From JBBWZH01 sp035544115 (lineage in GTDB: Bacteria; Actinomycetota; Actinomycetes; Mycobacteriales; CADCTP01): a stretch of 64,000 nt of DNA. Position numbers and translations under genes: made by a program. Positions 1 through 8,298 of this stretch are shown piece by piece (position 1 is the first letter of the stretch; each line of letters starts with the position of its first letter). The stretch lies in NCBI GenBank assembly GCA_963714145.1, contig OY970235.1:5642001-5706000 (forward strand). Direction: 5' to 3'. Under the pieces are notes generated by a model. The model had not been told where the DNA came from. It saw only the letters and a list, made by a program, of their open reading frames with translations, and made no database searches.

Positions 1-586
1 GCAGGTCCTCGAAGTCGAGCACGCCGGCGCGCGACTTGGTCTCCTCGTAGGCGGTCATCACCGCGAGAATCGTCTCGACCGGGGCCGGCAGCTCCCGGCC
101 CGCCGCCGCGGCCCGGGCCGGGTAGTCGGTCGGGCCGGTCAGCGTGACCTTGGCCCACTCCAGCTCGCTGGCCAGATCGCGCAGCAGCGTCCGGTCGGCC
201 TCCCGGATGCCGGCCCGGGCGGCGGACTGGGCGATCAGCCGGATCTTGTGGTCCACCAGGTTCGGCAACGCCCCGCCGAGCACCCGCGGGGCGAAATAGC
301 GCAGCTGGCGCAGCGCGGCGGCGTGGAAGGTGCGGGCCTGCACGCCGGCGACGCCGAGGCCGTGCAGCCGGGTGCGCATCTCGCCGGCGGCCCGGGCGGT
401 GAACGTCACCGCGAGCAGCTGGGACGCGGGGACCGCCCCGCACTGCACGGAGTACGCGATCCGGTGGGTGATGGTCCGGGTCTTGCCGGTGCCGGCGCCG
501 GCCAGGATGCAGACTGGGCCGCGGACCGCACGGGCGGCCTGCTCCTGCTCCGGGTCGAGCCCGCCCAGCACCCCGTCGGCGTCCAC
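1..586 (-). CDS. uvrD2: ATP-dependent DNA helicase UvrD2, 5' part (runs off left edge)
   Basis: Superfamily 1A helicase that unwinds DNA with ATP. Only the first 195 or so residues lie in the window. The product opens with a Q-motif region (GLDPEQEQAA, residues 9-18), a Walker A motif AGAGTGKT (29-36) and motif Ia (AVTFTARAAGEM). The start is the GTG at 586-584; an ATG nearby on the same strand is out of frame. It is divergent from the mycoredoxin gene, the same uvrD2/mrx1 neighbourhood as in Mycobacterium, which is the main reason to prefer UvrD2 over another UvrD/PcrA paralogue. The HRDC and C-terminal zinc regions that would confirm this lie outside the window. Confidence 0.88.
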   Translation of the reverse strand, partial: MDADGVLGGLDPEQEQAARAVRGPVCILAGAGTGKTRTITHRIAYSVQCGAVPASQLLAVTFTARAAGEMRTRLHGLGVAGVQARTFHAAALRQLRYFAPRVLGGALPNLVDHKIRLIAQSAARAGIREADRTLLRDLASELEWAKVTLTGPTDYPARAAAAGRELPAPVETILAVMTAYEETKSRAGVLDFEDL

Positions 587-648
587 GGTCGGACATCCTG
601 TCAGCCGCACCGCGGGAAGCCGACCGCACCCGCCGGTGTTGCGCGGTC

Positions 649-655
649 TACCTTA
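649..655. promoter_or_regulatory. Overlapping divergent -10 boxes between uvrD2 and mycoredoxin genes
   Basis: TACCTT (649-654) on the plus strand overlaps TAAGGT (complement of 650-655) on the minus strand, inside the 96-bp gap between the two divergent genes. Both fit the actinobacterial TAnnnT -10 pattern. No good -35 was recognised. The two promoters, if real, cannot be melted independently. Prediction only. Confidence 0.4.
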
Positions 656-682
656 GTTGGGCCGGGCGATGGAAGGACTCCG

Positions 683-937
683 ATGCTGACCGTTTACACG
701 ACGTCGTGGTGCGGCTACTGCCTGCGGCTCAAGCGGCAACTGGAGCGGGAAGGCATCCTCTTCACCGAGGTGAACATCGAAACGGATGAGTCGGCAGCGG
801 AACTTGTCATGTTGGCCAACGGTGGTAACCGAACAGTGCCTACAGTTGTGCTGCCGAATGGCGTGTCGATGACCAACCCGTCCCTCACACAGGTGAAAGC
901 TGGTCTGTCAGAGGTAACGAGTTTGCCGACAACCTGA
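683..937 (+). CDS. mrx1: Mycoredoxin (glutaredoxin-fold oxidoreductase)
   Basis: An 84-residue thioredoxin-fold protein. The N-terminus has the active site TSWCGYC (CGYC, residues 10-13), typical of mycoredoxin-1, which reduces mycothiol mixed disulfides using mycothiol and mycothione reductase. The cis-proline signature TVPT is present (about residues 53-56), and the length matches the family. The ATG at 683 is preceded by GGAAGGA. A reading frame open from 248 is antisense to uvrD2 and not part of the gene. The position next to uvrD2 supports the assignment. Function is inferred from family and context. Confidence 0.9.
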   Translation: MLTVYTTSWCGYCLRLKRQLEREGILFTEVNIETDESAAELVMLANGGNRTVPTVVLPNGVSMTNPSLTQVKAGLSEVTSLPTT

Positions 938-1044
938 CCGGCACGCGACGCCCGCGCTAGTGTGTCCGGACGGCGACGTAGCGTGGCGGGGCGGCTCCAC
1001 GGAGGCGCAACGCGGGGAGTCGCTGCGTCAGTCGGGAGGTGTGT

Positions 1045-1530
1045 GTGTCAGACGACGGGCGTCAGCCCGCGGCGCGTGGCGGAGCAGCACTTGTTGAAGG
1101 CCCATCCAGCACCATCGTGATACGCCGAACAGCCGGCGGTTGGCGGGTTGAAACCGAAGGCCTGGACGACTCTGATCCTTACGCTGAAGACCTTCTTGAG
1201 GCCATGGTGCTTGCCGATCTGCTGGCCGGTGAACTCCGGCCGGGTCCGCGACCACCCAGGCCGACCGGTGCATTGGGCTCGGACGAGCAGCTCCGGCTGT
1301 CCATCCGGCAGCTTGAGCACGCCCTGGCCGCCCGGGTACGCATCGAGCAGGCCATCGGCGTGCTGGCCGAGCGGTGGCGGACGACGCCACGCGACTCGTT
1401 CGAGCGGCTCCGCAAGGTGGCCCGCTCGCTCGGCCGGAAGGTGCACGACTTGGGCGGGGACGTGATCGCCTCGGTCACCGACCCGACTATTGCGCTGCCG
1501 GCAGAGTTGATCCCGCCGCCGTTGCCGTGA
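1045..1530 (+). CDS. ANTAR-domain protein
   Basis: A 161-residue cytoplasmic protein. The C-terminal part, beginning RIEQAIGVLAERW and followed by an amphipathic region with FERLRKVARSLG, matches the ANTAR RNA-binding domain, a three-helix domain that promotes antitermination by stabilising paired hairpins in nascent mRNA. The N-terminal half (about 90 residues) has no recognised sensor such as GAF or a receiver domain, so the signal is unknown. GTG at 1045 is chosen because GGGAGG lies at 1034-1039; the in-frame GTG at 1039 overlaps that site. Its RNA targets cannot be inferred. Confidence 0.75.
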   Translation: MSDDGRQPAARGGAALVEGPSSTIVIRRTAGGWRVETEGLDDSDPYAEDLLEAMVLADLLAGELRPGPRPPRPTGALGSDEQLRLSIRQLEHALAARVRIEQAIGVLAERWRTTPRDSFERLRKVARSLGRKVHDLGGDVIASVTDPTIALPAELIPPPLP

Positions 1531-1577
1531 GCCACCGGCCAGCCTGACGGTTGGCCGGGTAGCGCATCATCGGGAAC

Positions 1578-2261
1578 GTGCGTAGACCCGAGCCCGGTCC
1601 CGGCCGGGCTGGTGCGCCGCTGCCGGTCAGCCCAGATCGGTTGCCGGGCGTGCTGGCCCAACTACTGACCGACGCCGCCCCCGCTGACGAGACGCTCCGG
1701 GTGCTGCTGGACGGGGCGCCGGCGGCCCGGCCGGATCGGCTGGCCGACGCGCTGGTGGACCCGCTCCGGCTGCACGGCCGGGCGGCGCTGCGGGTCAGCG
1801 CCGGCTGGTTCCTGCGGCCGGCGTCGCTGCGGCTGGAACACGGCCGGACCGACCCGGACGCGTACTACCAGGACTGGCTGGACGTCGGCGCGCTGCGCCG
1901 CGAGGTGCTCGACCCGCTCGGCCCCGGCGGCACCGGCCGCTACCTGCCCACCCGCTGGGATCCGGCAGCCGACCGGTCCACCCGGGCCGGCTACCTGACC
2001 GCGCCGGCCGGGGCGGTGCTGCTGCTGGACGGGGCGCTGCTGCTCGGCCAGGGCCTGGCCGCCGACCTGACCGTGCACCTGCGGCTGTCGGCGGCGGCCC
2101 TGGGCCGCCGGACGCCGCCGGCCGAGCGGTGGACGCTGCCGGCGTACGCCAGGTACGAGGCCGAAGTGGACCCGGCCGCGCTGGCCGACGTGGTGATCCG
2201 GGCGGACGACCCGCGGCACCCGGCGATCGTGACCCGGCTCAGCCGGCCAGCCAGTCGGTGA
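1578..2261 (+). CDS. Uridine-kinase-like P-loop protein with degenerate Walker A
   Basis: A 227-residue protein resembling actinobacterial proteins annotated as uridine kinases: conserved-looking stretches include LRPASLRLEHGRTDPD, YQDWLDVGALRREVLDPLG and GRYLPTRWDP. In related proteins as I recall them the N-terminal phosphate loop reads like GADAAGKTTLA; here the matching place reads LDGAPAARPDRLAD, lacking the Gly-Lys-Thr/Ser needed for nucleotide binding. It may be an inactive kinase fold or have a different activity. The 3' end overlaps the convergent nudC gene by 23 nt. GTG start at 1578; CATCAT 7 nt upstream is a weak -10 candidate. Confidence 0.6.
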   Translation: MRRPEPGPGRAGAPLPVSPDRLPGVLAQLLTDAAPADETLRVLLDGAPAARPDRLADALVDPLRLHGRAALRVSAGWFLRPASLRLEHGRTDPDAYYQDWLDVGALRREVLDPLGPGGTGRYLPTRWDPAADRSTRAGYLTAPAGAVLLLDGALLLGQGLAADLTVHLRLSAAALGRRTPPAERWTLPAYARYEAEVDPAALADVVIRADDPRHPAIVTRLSRPASR

Positions 2262-3234
2262 CGATCCGGTTCGCGATCGACACCGGCGGCGGCAGGGCGC
2301 GCAGGCCGTCCCGGCGGTTGATCTCGTCCCGGCTGAACCAGCGCGCGTCGGACAGCTCCTGGCCGTCCACCTGGAGGGTCAGGTCGCCGGTGGCCCGGGC
2401 GACGAAGCCGACCATCAGCGAGGACGGGAACGGCCACGGCTGGCTGGACACGTACTGGATGTCGGTGATCGCGAGGCCGACCTCCTCGGCCACCTCGCGG
2501 GCCACCGCGGCCTCGGCTGACTCGCCCGGCTCGACGAACCCGGCCAGGATCGAGTAGCGGCCCTCGGGCCAACTGGCCTGCCGGCCGAGCACGCACCGGT
2601 CGCCGCCGTCATGCACCAGCATGATCACCGCCGGATCGACCCGGGGCCAGTGCTCCGAGTCGTCCTGCGGGCAGTGCCGGGTCCAGCCGCCGCGGACGAT
2701 GTCGGTCGGCGTGCCACAGCGCGGGCAGCGCAGGTGGGTGGCGTGCCACTGGGCCAGCCCCACCGCGGCGGTGAGCAGCCCGGCGCCGAGGTCGTCCAGG
2801 TCGGCGCCGACCTCGCGCAGCCCGGCCCACTGGTCGGCGCGCAGGTCCCGGCCGGCGGCGGCGGCGAAGTACGGCTCGCCGCCGAACTCGCCGAGGAAGT
2901 ACCGGGCGGTCTCCCCGGTGACCCCGTCCGAGCCGCGGAACTGCAGCCGGACGCCGCCCTCGGTGTCGGTCACCGGAACGGTCAGCTCCGGGGTGAGCAC
3001 CAGCACCCGGGCCCGCGTCCACGCTTCGGCCAGCCAGTCCGGATCGTCCCGGCGGTGCGCCTCCCGGTCGTGCACCGACCGGGAGAGCGTCGGCAACCGG
3101 GACAGCCGAAACGGCTCACCAGCAGCGGAAGCCCCGTCCCCGTTGGACTGTCCTAACTGGACGTCCACTGTGTCTGGCCGGTTTGGACGGCCAGTGTTGT
3201 CCGGAGTGGACAGACCCGGCACGGGGCCGGTCAC
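2239..3234 (-). CDS. nudC: NAD(+)/NADH diphosphatase
   Basis: NUDIX hydrolase of the NudC family, which cleaves NAD(H) to NMN(H) and AMP and can remove NAD caps from RNA. The 331-residue product has an N-terminal domain, a zinc-ribbon-like region (CPRCG at about 167-171 and one further Cys; the fourth ligand is not an obvious Cys), the NUDIX box at about residues 230-252 (GFVEPGES ... REVAEEVGL) and the NudC signature SQPWPFPSSLM. The GTG start (3234) overlaps the stop of the upstream M16-like gene in a GTGA tetranucleotide, indicating translational coupling. Position near uvrD2 and mrx1 is as in mycobacteria. Confidence 0.9.
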   Translation of the reverse strand: MTGPVPGLSTPDNTGRPNRPDTVDVQLGQSNGDGASAAGEPFRLSRLPTLSRSVHDREAHRRDDPDWLAEAWTRARVLVLTPELTVPVTDTEGGVRLQFRGSDGVTGETARYFLGEFGGEPYFAAAAGRDLRADQWAGLREVGADLDDLGAGLLTAAVGLAQWHATHLRCPRCGTPTDIVRGGWTRHCPQDDSEHWPRVDPAVIMLVHDGGDRCVLGRQASWPEGRYSILAGFVEPGESAEAAVAREVAEEVGLAITDIQYVSSQPWPFPSSLMVGFVARATGDLTLQVDGQELSDARWFSRDEINRRDGLRALPPPVSIANRIVTDWLAG

Positions 3235-5237
3235 GGCTGCGAGAGCGGGCCTGCGGGCTCGCTGGCGACCGGGCCCAGGCCGCCGAGCGGGCCGGCCACC
3301 TCGGCCGCGTCACCGAGCAGCACGGTCACCATCCGGGCCGGCGCCAGGTACCGGCTCGCCGCGGCGAACGCGTCCTCCAGAGTGACCGCGGCCAACCGGC
3401 GCGGATGCTCGCGCAGCCAATCCAGGCTGAGGCCGTGGCCGGCCAGCGCCGCCAGCGTGGAGGCCAGCCCGGACTGGCTGGCCACCGACAGCGCCAGCGT
3501 GCCCACCGCGTACTGCCGCACGTCGGCCAGCTCGCCGGCCGAGATCGGCAGCGTGGCCATCCGGCCCAGCTCGTACCAGATCTCCAGCAGTGCCGGCGCG
3601 GTCACCCCGGTGGCCACGTCCGCGTCGATGATCAACGTGGAGCCGGCGGCGGCGTGGTCGATCCGGCTGTGCGGACCGTACGTGTAGCCCTTGTCCTCGC
3701 GGATGTTCTCGACCAGGCGGGACGAGAAGTTGCCGCCGAAGGCCAGGTTCACCAACTGCAACGCCGGGTAGCCCGGGTCGGCCCGGTTCACCGCCGAGCC
3801 GCCGAGGCGGATCGAGGTCTGCACCGACCCGGGCCGGTCGGCCAGCACGATCGGGCCGGGCTCGATCGCCGGCAGCGCGGGCGCCGGCCGGGCCGGCGTA
3901 CCGGACCGCCAGTCGCCCAGCGCAGCCTCCATCTGATCCAGCACCCGGGCCGGCGAAACGTCGCCGACCAGCACCAGCACGCTGCCGCCCGGGAGCACCC
4001 GCTCGGCGTGCAGCCGGCGCAGCTGGCCGGCACTGACCGCGCCGACGTCCTCGACCGAGGGCAGCTCGCGGGCGTACGGGTGGTTGCCGAACAGCCGGCG
4101 CCGCAGCGCCTCGCGGACCAGCACCGACGGCTGGGACCGGGCGATCGACAGCCGCTCGACCAGCCGGCCGCGCTCGCCGGCGACCTCCCGGCTGGGGTAG
4201 CTGGCAGCGGTCAACACCTCGGCGAGCAGGCCCAGCACGGTGGTCAGCCCGGTGCGCAGCACGGTGCCGCCGATCAGCAGCCGGTCCGCGTCCACCGAGG
4301 CGTGCAGCTCGGCACCCAGCGTCTGCAGCGCCGCCGCCAGCTCCACCTGGCTGCGGCTGGCCGTGCCGGACAGCAGCGTCTCGCCCAGCAGCATCGACCG
4401 GGCCGGCAGTGTCGGCGTCGTGCCGCTGAACGGCACCCGCAGCCGCAGTTCCACCAGCGGCACACCCGGCCGGCGGACCGCGATCAGCCGCAGCCCGGAG
4501 CGCAGCGTCCGCTCCGCGCTGGCCGGCTGCTTCGGCCGCCCGACCGGGCCCAGCTCGGGCACGGCCCGCACCGGCGACCCGGACGCCGCCACCGCGGCAC
4601 CTCCGGTGCTGGCGCTGGCCCCGGTGACAGCGGCCGAGCTGCCGCCACCATTGGCCGCCCGGCGGCCGGCCCGGCCACCGCTGTGGCTCTCCGCCGGGGC
4701 CTCGGCCTCGGCCTCGGCGGCGGCCCCGGCGTCGACCTCGGTGGCCGCCGGCGCGCCTGCGGCGGTCTCGATGTCGGTCGCCAGCGCACCGCCGGTCTCG
4801 GTGTCGCTCGCCAGCTCGCCGGCGGCCTCGGCGGCGCTGACCGGCTTGGCAGTGGTCTCGGCACTGGTCGCCGACGCGCTGGCGGCGTCGGCCGCGGCGG
4901 ACCCGGCGTCGGCAGGCTCGGTGTCGGTCACCGGCTCGCCGGCGGTCCCGGCGTCGGCGGGCCCGGCGTCGGCGGGCCCGGTCTCGATGGCCGTCTCGAG
5001 CTGCGGCCCGGCGGCACCCGCGTCGGTGCCGTCCTCGGTGCCGCTCGTTTCGGCGGCGGGGTCAACGTCGGTTCCGGTACCGGTCACGAGGTCGCTCTCC
5101 GTGGCGCTGTCGGTGTCTGCCGCGGTGCCGTTCCCGCCGTTGGTCGCGGCTGCGGCGCCGTGCTCGGCGGGGGGTTGCGCCTCGTCCTCGGCGCCGTCCC
5201 GCGCGGGGATGTCGTCGACCCTGGGGACCGCGGTCAT
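3231..5237 (-). CDS. M16-family peptidase-like protein, non-catalytic, with acidic N-terminal extension
   Basis: A 668-residue protein. Residues of about 240-668 form an M16 (pitrilysin/processing peptidase-like) module, but the zinc-binding HxxEH signature is absent: the equivalent place near LPARSMLLGETLLSGT has no His pair. It therefore looks like the inactive partner of the M16 gene just upstream. Residues 1 to about 185 are a disordered Ala/Gly/Thr-rich segment with roughly forty Asp/Glu and only about three Lys/Arg, followed by a Gly/Ser/Arg linker. The upstream M16 gene ends at 5234, overlapping this start by 4 nt, and nudC overlaps its 3' end, so the three genes form an operon. No signal peptide is evident. 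Confidence 0.82.
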   Translation of the reverse strand: MTAVPRVDDIPARDGAEDEAQPPAEHGAAAATNGGNGTAADTDSATESDLVTGTGTDVDPAAETSGTEDGTDAGAAGPQLETAIETGPADAGPADAGTAGEPVTDTEPADAGSAAADAASASATSAETTAKPVSAAEAAGELASDTETGGALATDIETAAGAPAATEVDAGAAAEAEAEAPAESHSGGRAGRRAANGGGSSAAVTGASASTGGAAVAASGSPVRAVPELGPVGRPKQPASAERTLRSGLRLIAVRRPGVPLVELRLRVPFSGTTPTLPARSMLLGETLLSGTASRSQVELAAALQTLGAELHASVDADRLLIGGTVLRTGLTTVLGLLAEVLTAASYPSREVAGERGRLVERLSIARSQPSVLVREALRRRLFGNHPYARELPSVEDVGAVSAGQLRRLHAERVLPGGSVLVLVGDVSPARVLDQMEAALGDWRSGTPARPAPALPAIEPGPIVLADRPGSVQTSIRLGGSAVNRADPGYPALQLVNLAFGGNFSSRLVENIREDKGYTYGPHSRIDHAAAGSTLIIDADVATGVTAPALLEIWYELGRMATLPISAGELADVRQYAVGTLALSVASQSGLASTLAALAGHGLSLDWLREHPRRLAAVTLEDAFAAASRYLAPARMVTVLLGDAAEVAGPLGGLGPVASEPAGPLSQP

Positions 5238-7486
5238 CGGGCACCGCCGTTCCGCCGGGCGCCGGTTCGGGCCAGGGCACTCGTCCTAGCCGGGCTCGCG
5301 CTCGCCGGGGTTGCCGTCGCCGCGCCCGCCTTCCGGGCCGCCGACTTCGCCGGCGTTGCCTTGGCCGCTCCGGCCCGGGCCGGACCCGCCTTCGCGGCGG
5401 TCGCCTTCGCGGCGGTGGCCTTCGCGGCGCCGGCGCGCGCCGAGCCCGCCGTCACGGGTGCCGCCTTCGCCGCGCCCGCCTTCGCCGGACGCGACCGCGC
5501 GGACGTGGCCGTGCCGGCCCTGGCCGCGCCGGCTTTCGCCGCACCCGCTTTCGCGGCACCGGCCCGAGCGGCACCCGACCGGGCGGGAGTCGCCTTGGCG
5601 ACGCCAGCCTTCGCGGCTTTCGCCGTACCAGCCTTCGCCGCGCCAGCCTTCGCCGCTCTGGCAACGGCCGCCCGAGGTGCCTTGGCCGCCTTGGCCGCAC
5701 CAGCCTTCGTCGCCTTGGCACCGGCCGCCCGGGGAGCCTTGGCCGCGCCGCCCTTCGCCGGACGCGCCGCGGCCGGGCTCGCCGCCGCACCGGCCTTCGC
5801 CGGGCCAGCCTTCCGCGCCGTCCTGGTCACGCCAGCCGTCGCCGCACCGGCCTCGGCCGCACCGGCCTTGCGCGCACCAGCCTTCGCGGCACCAGCCTTC
5901 GCGGCGCCGGCCTTCCGCGCCGTCCTGGTCACGCCGGCCGGCCGCGCGCCAGCCGTCGCCGCGCCGGCCTTGCGCGCGCCGGCCTTGGCCGCGCCGGCCT
6001 TCGCGGCACCAGCCTTGGCCGCGCCGGCCTTGGCCGTGCCGGCCTTCGCCGGACGGCGGGTGGTCTTGGCGGGAGTCGCCTTGGCGGCGCGGCGGGTCGC
6101 CTTGGCCGGGCGACGGCCGTTCGGGCTGGCCGCCACGGCGACAACCGCCGGCTCGTCCGGCGTGGCAGCGCCCGAGGGCTCGGCTTTCGCACCGGGGACG
6201 AGTTCGAGCGTGGCGCGGCGGTCAGCGCGCAGGCTCGCGGCGGCGGCGCGGATCTGGTCTTCGGTGACCTCGGCCAGCCGGCCGGGCAGCTCCATCAGCA
6301 GGTCGGCCCGGCCGTGCTGCTGCTCGAACGCGGCCAGCGCCAGCGTCCGGCCCAGCACCGGGTCGACGTCCCGGAAGATCTGGGCGACCAGCCGGGCCCG
6401 GATCCGGTCCAACTCGCCGGGCAGCAGGCCGTCCTGGGCGAGCCGGTCGGTCTCCTCGGTGACCGCGTTCAGCACCGTGTCGGCCGGCGTGGTCGGCGCG
6501 TGGTGCGCCTGGAAGACCAGCACGGTGGGGTCTCGGACGTCGAACGGGTCGCCCATCATGCCCAGGTAGCAGGCGAGCTGGGTGACGGTCCGGTCGCGCT
6601 GCACCAGCCGCTGCTCCAGCCGGGACGAGTCGCCGTCCGACAGCACTTCGCCGAGCATCAGGTACGGCAGGTACTCGCTGAGGCTCCCGACCGGGTCGGG
6701 TACCCGCCAGCCCACGGCCACCGCCGGCATCGGGGCCAGGTTGTCCACAATGGACTTGCGGCGTTCGGCGGTGAGGTCCGGCTCGGCGAAGCTGGGCCGC
6801 TTCGGCGCCGGGCGGGCCGGGATGTCGGCGAAGTGCCGCTCGATCAGGGCGAGCGCCTCGTCCGGGTCGAGGTCGCCGGCGACCGTCAGCACCGCGTTGG
6901 CCGGCGCGTAGTAGCGGTCGAAGAAATCGGCGGCGTCGGCAACCGTGGAGTTCTCCAGGTCGACGAAGTCGCCGTAGCCGTTGTGCGCGTTCGCGAACGT
7001 CTGGAACGCCACCGGCGGCAGCTTGATCCACGGGAACCCGCCGTACGGCCGGTTCAGCACGTTGACCCGGATCTCCTCCTTGACCACCGCGATCTGGTTG
7101 GCCAGATTCTCCTCGGTGATCCGGGGGCTGCGCATCCGGTCGGCCTCCAGGAACAGGCCGCGCTCGAGCGCGTTGCTCGGCAGCACCTCGTAGTAGCGGG
7201 TGTAATCCAGGTGGGTGCTGCCGTTGAAGGTGCCCCCGGACGACTGCACGTACCGGAAGTGTTCGAGCTTCTCCAGGTTCGCCGAGCCCTGGAACATCAG
7301 ATGCTCGAAGAGGTGGGCGAATCCGGTCCGCCCTTCCGGTTCAGACCGGATCCCGACGTCGTAGTAGACGGCGACGCCGACGACCGGCGCACTGCGGTCC
7401 GGTGCGAGCACCACCCGCAGCCCGTTCTCCAGGGTGGTGCGAACCAGCGGGTAGGACGGCGCAGGCAAGGCAGCGACTCTCGGCAC
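5234..7486 (-). CDS. M16-family zinc metallopeptidase with long Lys/Ala-rich C-terminal tail
   Basis: Catalytic M16 peptidase. HLFEH (HxxEH, about residues 58-62) supplies two zinc ligands and the catalytic Glu, followed by the family region LMFQGS, SGGTFNGSTHLDYTRYYE and the downstream acidic KEE segment. The peptidase module covers about residues 1-450. The last ~300 residues (nt about 5240-6125) are almost only Ala, Lys, Gly, Arg, Pro and Thr in degenerate AAKAG pentads, resembling histone-H1-like tails and giving a very basic end. The start is placed at GTG 7486: TAGGGT lies 7 nt upstream and homology begins just after it; an in-frame GTG at 7546 would add 20 residues. It is coupled to the acidic, non-catalytic M16 gene downstream. 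Confidence 0.85.
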   Translation of the reverse strand: MPRVAALPAPSYPLVRTTLENGLRVVLAPDRSAPVVGVAVYYDVGIRSEPEGRTGFAHLFEHLMFQGSANLEKLEHFRYVQSSGGTFNGSTHLDYTRYYEVLPSNALERGLFLEADRMRSPRITEENLANQIAVVKEEIRVNVLNRPYGGFPWIKLPPVAFQTFANAHNGYGDFVDLENSTVADAADFFDRYYAPANAVLTVAGDLDPDEALALIERHFADIPARPAPKRPSFAEPDLTAERRKSIVDNLAPMPAVAVGWRVPDPVGSLSEYLPYLMLGEVLSDGDSSRLEQRLVQRDRTVTQLACYLGMMGDPFDVRDPTVLVFQAHHAPTTPADTVLNAVTEETDRLAQDGLLPGELDRIRARLVAQIFRDVDPVLGRTLALAAFEQQHGRADLLMELPGRLAEVTEDQIRAAAASLRADRRATLELVPGAKAEPSGAATPDEPAVVAVAASPNGRRPAKATRRAAKATPAKTTRRPAKAGTAKAGAAKAGAAKAGAAKAGARKAGAATAGARPAGVTRTARKAGAAKAGAAKAGARKAGAAEAGAATAGVTRTARKAGPAKAGAAASPAAARPAKGGAAKAPRAAGAKATKAGAAKAAKAPRAAVARAAKAGAAKAGTAKAAKAGVAKATPARSGAARAGAAKAGAAKAGAARAGTATSARSRPAKAGAAKAAPVTAGSARAGAAKATAAKATAAKAGPARAGAAKATPAKSAARKAGAATATPASASPARTSALARTGARRNGGAR

Positions 7487-7493
7487 GCCACCG

Positions 7494-7499
7494 ACCCTA
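7494..7499 (-). promoter_or_regulatory. -10 box (TAGGGT), leaderless promoter of the M16 operon
   Basis: TAGGGT on the minus strand, 7 nt before GTG 7486, fits the TAnnnT-N6/7-start pattern seen at several other genes here. It predicts an mRNA beginning at or near the start codon and argues against the upstream GTG at 7546. Sequence inference only. Confidence 0.5.
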
Positions 7500-7546
7500 C
7501 TGGTTCCCCCCTTCCGCGCGGTTGCCCCACTCACCAGCCCCGGCAC

Positions 7547-8191
7547 ATGTCACCCATGCGCCGCCCTCGCCGGCGCCCGAACTACCCTCCTCCGGTGGAG
7601 GACGACGGGGGCGGCCATACCGGTTGGTGGGCGTTCGTGGACGAGACCATCTGGGCGCCGCCCACCGGCAACGGTTGCTACGTACTCGCCGCATCGATCG
7701 TCGCGCAGGCGGAGCTCGAACCGGCCCGGGGCATGCTGCTCAGCTTGCTGCTATCCCGGCAGCGGCGGCTGCACTGGCGGGACGAGTCGGTGCCGAGGAA
7801 GCGGAAGATCGCCGCGACCGTCACCGACGCCGACGCCCGGCATCTCGTGGTGGTCGGCCAACCGATGGAACAGGCGAAGCAGGAGCGCGCCCGGCGCAAG
7901 TGCCTGGAGCACCTGCTCTACCTGCTCGACGACACGGGCGTCGGGCAGGTCGTGCTGGAAGCGCGGACGGCGCGACTCGACGCGCGCGACCTGGCCCTGA
8001 TCGAGGCACTGCGCGGTAGCCGTGCGATACCCGGCAGCATGCGGGTCGGCCTGCAGCGGGCTGCGACGGAGCCACTGCTCTGGCTGCCCGACGTCATCGC
8101 CGGCTGCGTACGCGCGGAGCTCACCGGCGCCGCGGCCGAGGGCGCACCGGCCATCGCGGCGCGGACCCGCCGATACGAGATCGGCCTCTGA
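7547..8191 (+). CDS. Conserved hypothetical protein, possibly DUF3800/RNase H-like
   Basis: A 214-residue protein (211 if the in-frame ATG at 7556 is used). It starts with a basic stretch MRRPRRRPN, then WWAFVDETIW, a VDE element like the first acidic residue of DUF3800 proteins, later LHWRDES, and near the end LPDVIAGCVRAEL, an Asp-containing helix reminiscent of the last catalytic element of an RNase H-like fold. I recognise only this weak pattern, so the family is tentative. Divergent from the M16 operon; convergent with the membrane protein gene downstream, with a hairpin between them. Confidence 0.5.
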   Translation: MSPMRRPRRRPNYPPPVEDDGGGHTGWWAFVDETIWAPPTGNGCYVLAASIVAQAELEPARGMLLSLLLSRQRRLHWRDESVPRKRKIAATVTDADARHLVVVGQPMEQAKQERARRKCLEHLLYLLDDTGVGQVVLEARTARLDARDLALIEALRGSRAIPGSMRVGLQRAATEPLLWLPDVIAGCVRAELTGAAAEGAPAIAARTRRYEIGL

Positions 8192-8200
8192 AAAGCGCGA

Positions 8201-8238
8201 ACCCCGGGGTCCCGTCGTCCGGCGGGTGTTCCCGGGGT
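8201..8238. terminator. Probable bidirectional terminator hairpin
   Basis: ACCCCGGG (8201-8208) pairs with CCCGGGGT (8231-8238) around an inner CCCG/CGGG pair, between two convergent genes. An A-run at 8191-8194 gives a short U-run for minus-strand transcripts. The placement fits a shared terminator. Confidence 0.6.
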
Positions 8239-8298
8239 CACTTTCCAGAAGCCAGCAGCATCTGAACTAAGGCGAGACTAGCACGAGGGTCATGAGGG

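Noticed and set aside
3183..6569. A 1128-codon open frame on the plus strand
   Set aside because: It lies antisense to nudC and the two M16 genes, has the biased composition of a GC-rich shadow frame and no recognisable domain, while the opposite strand encodes clear families.
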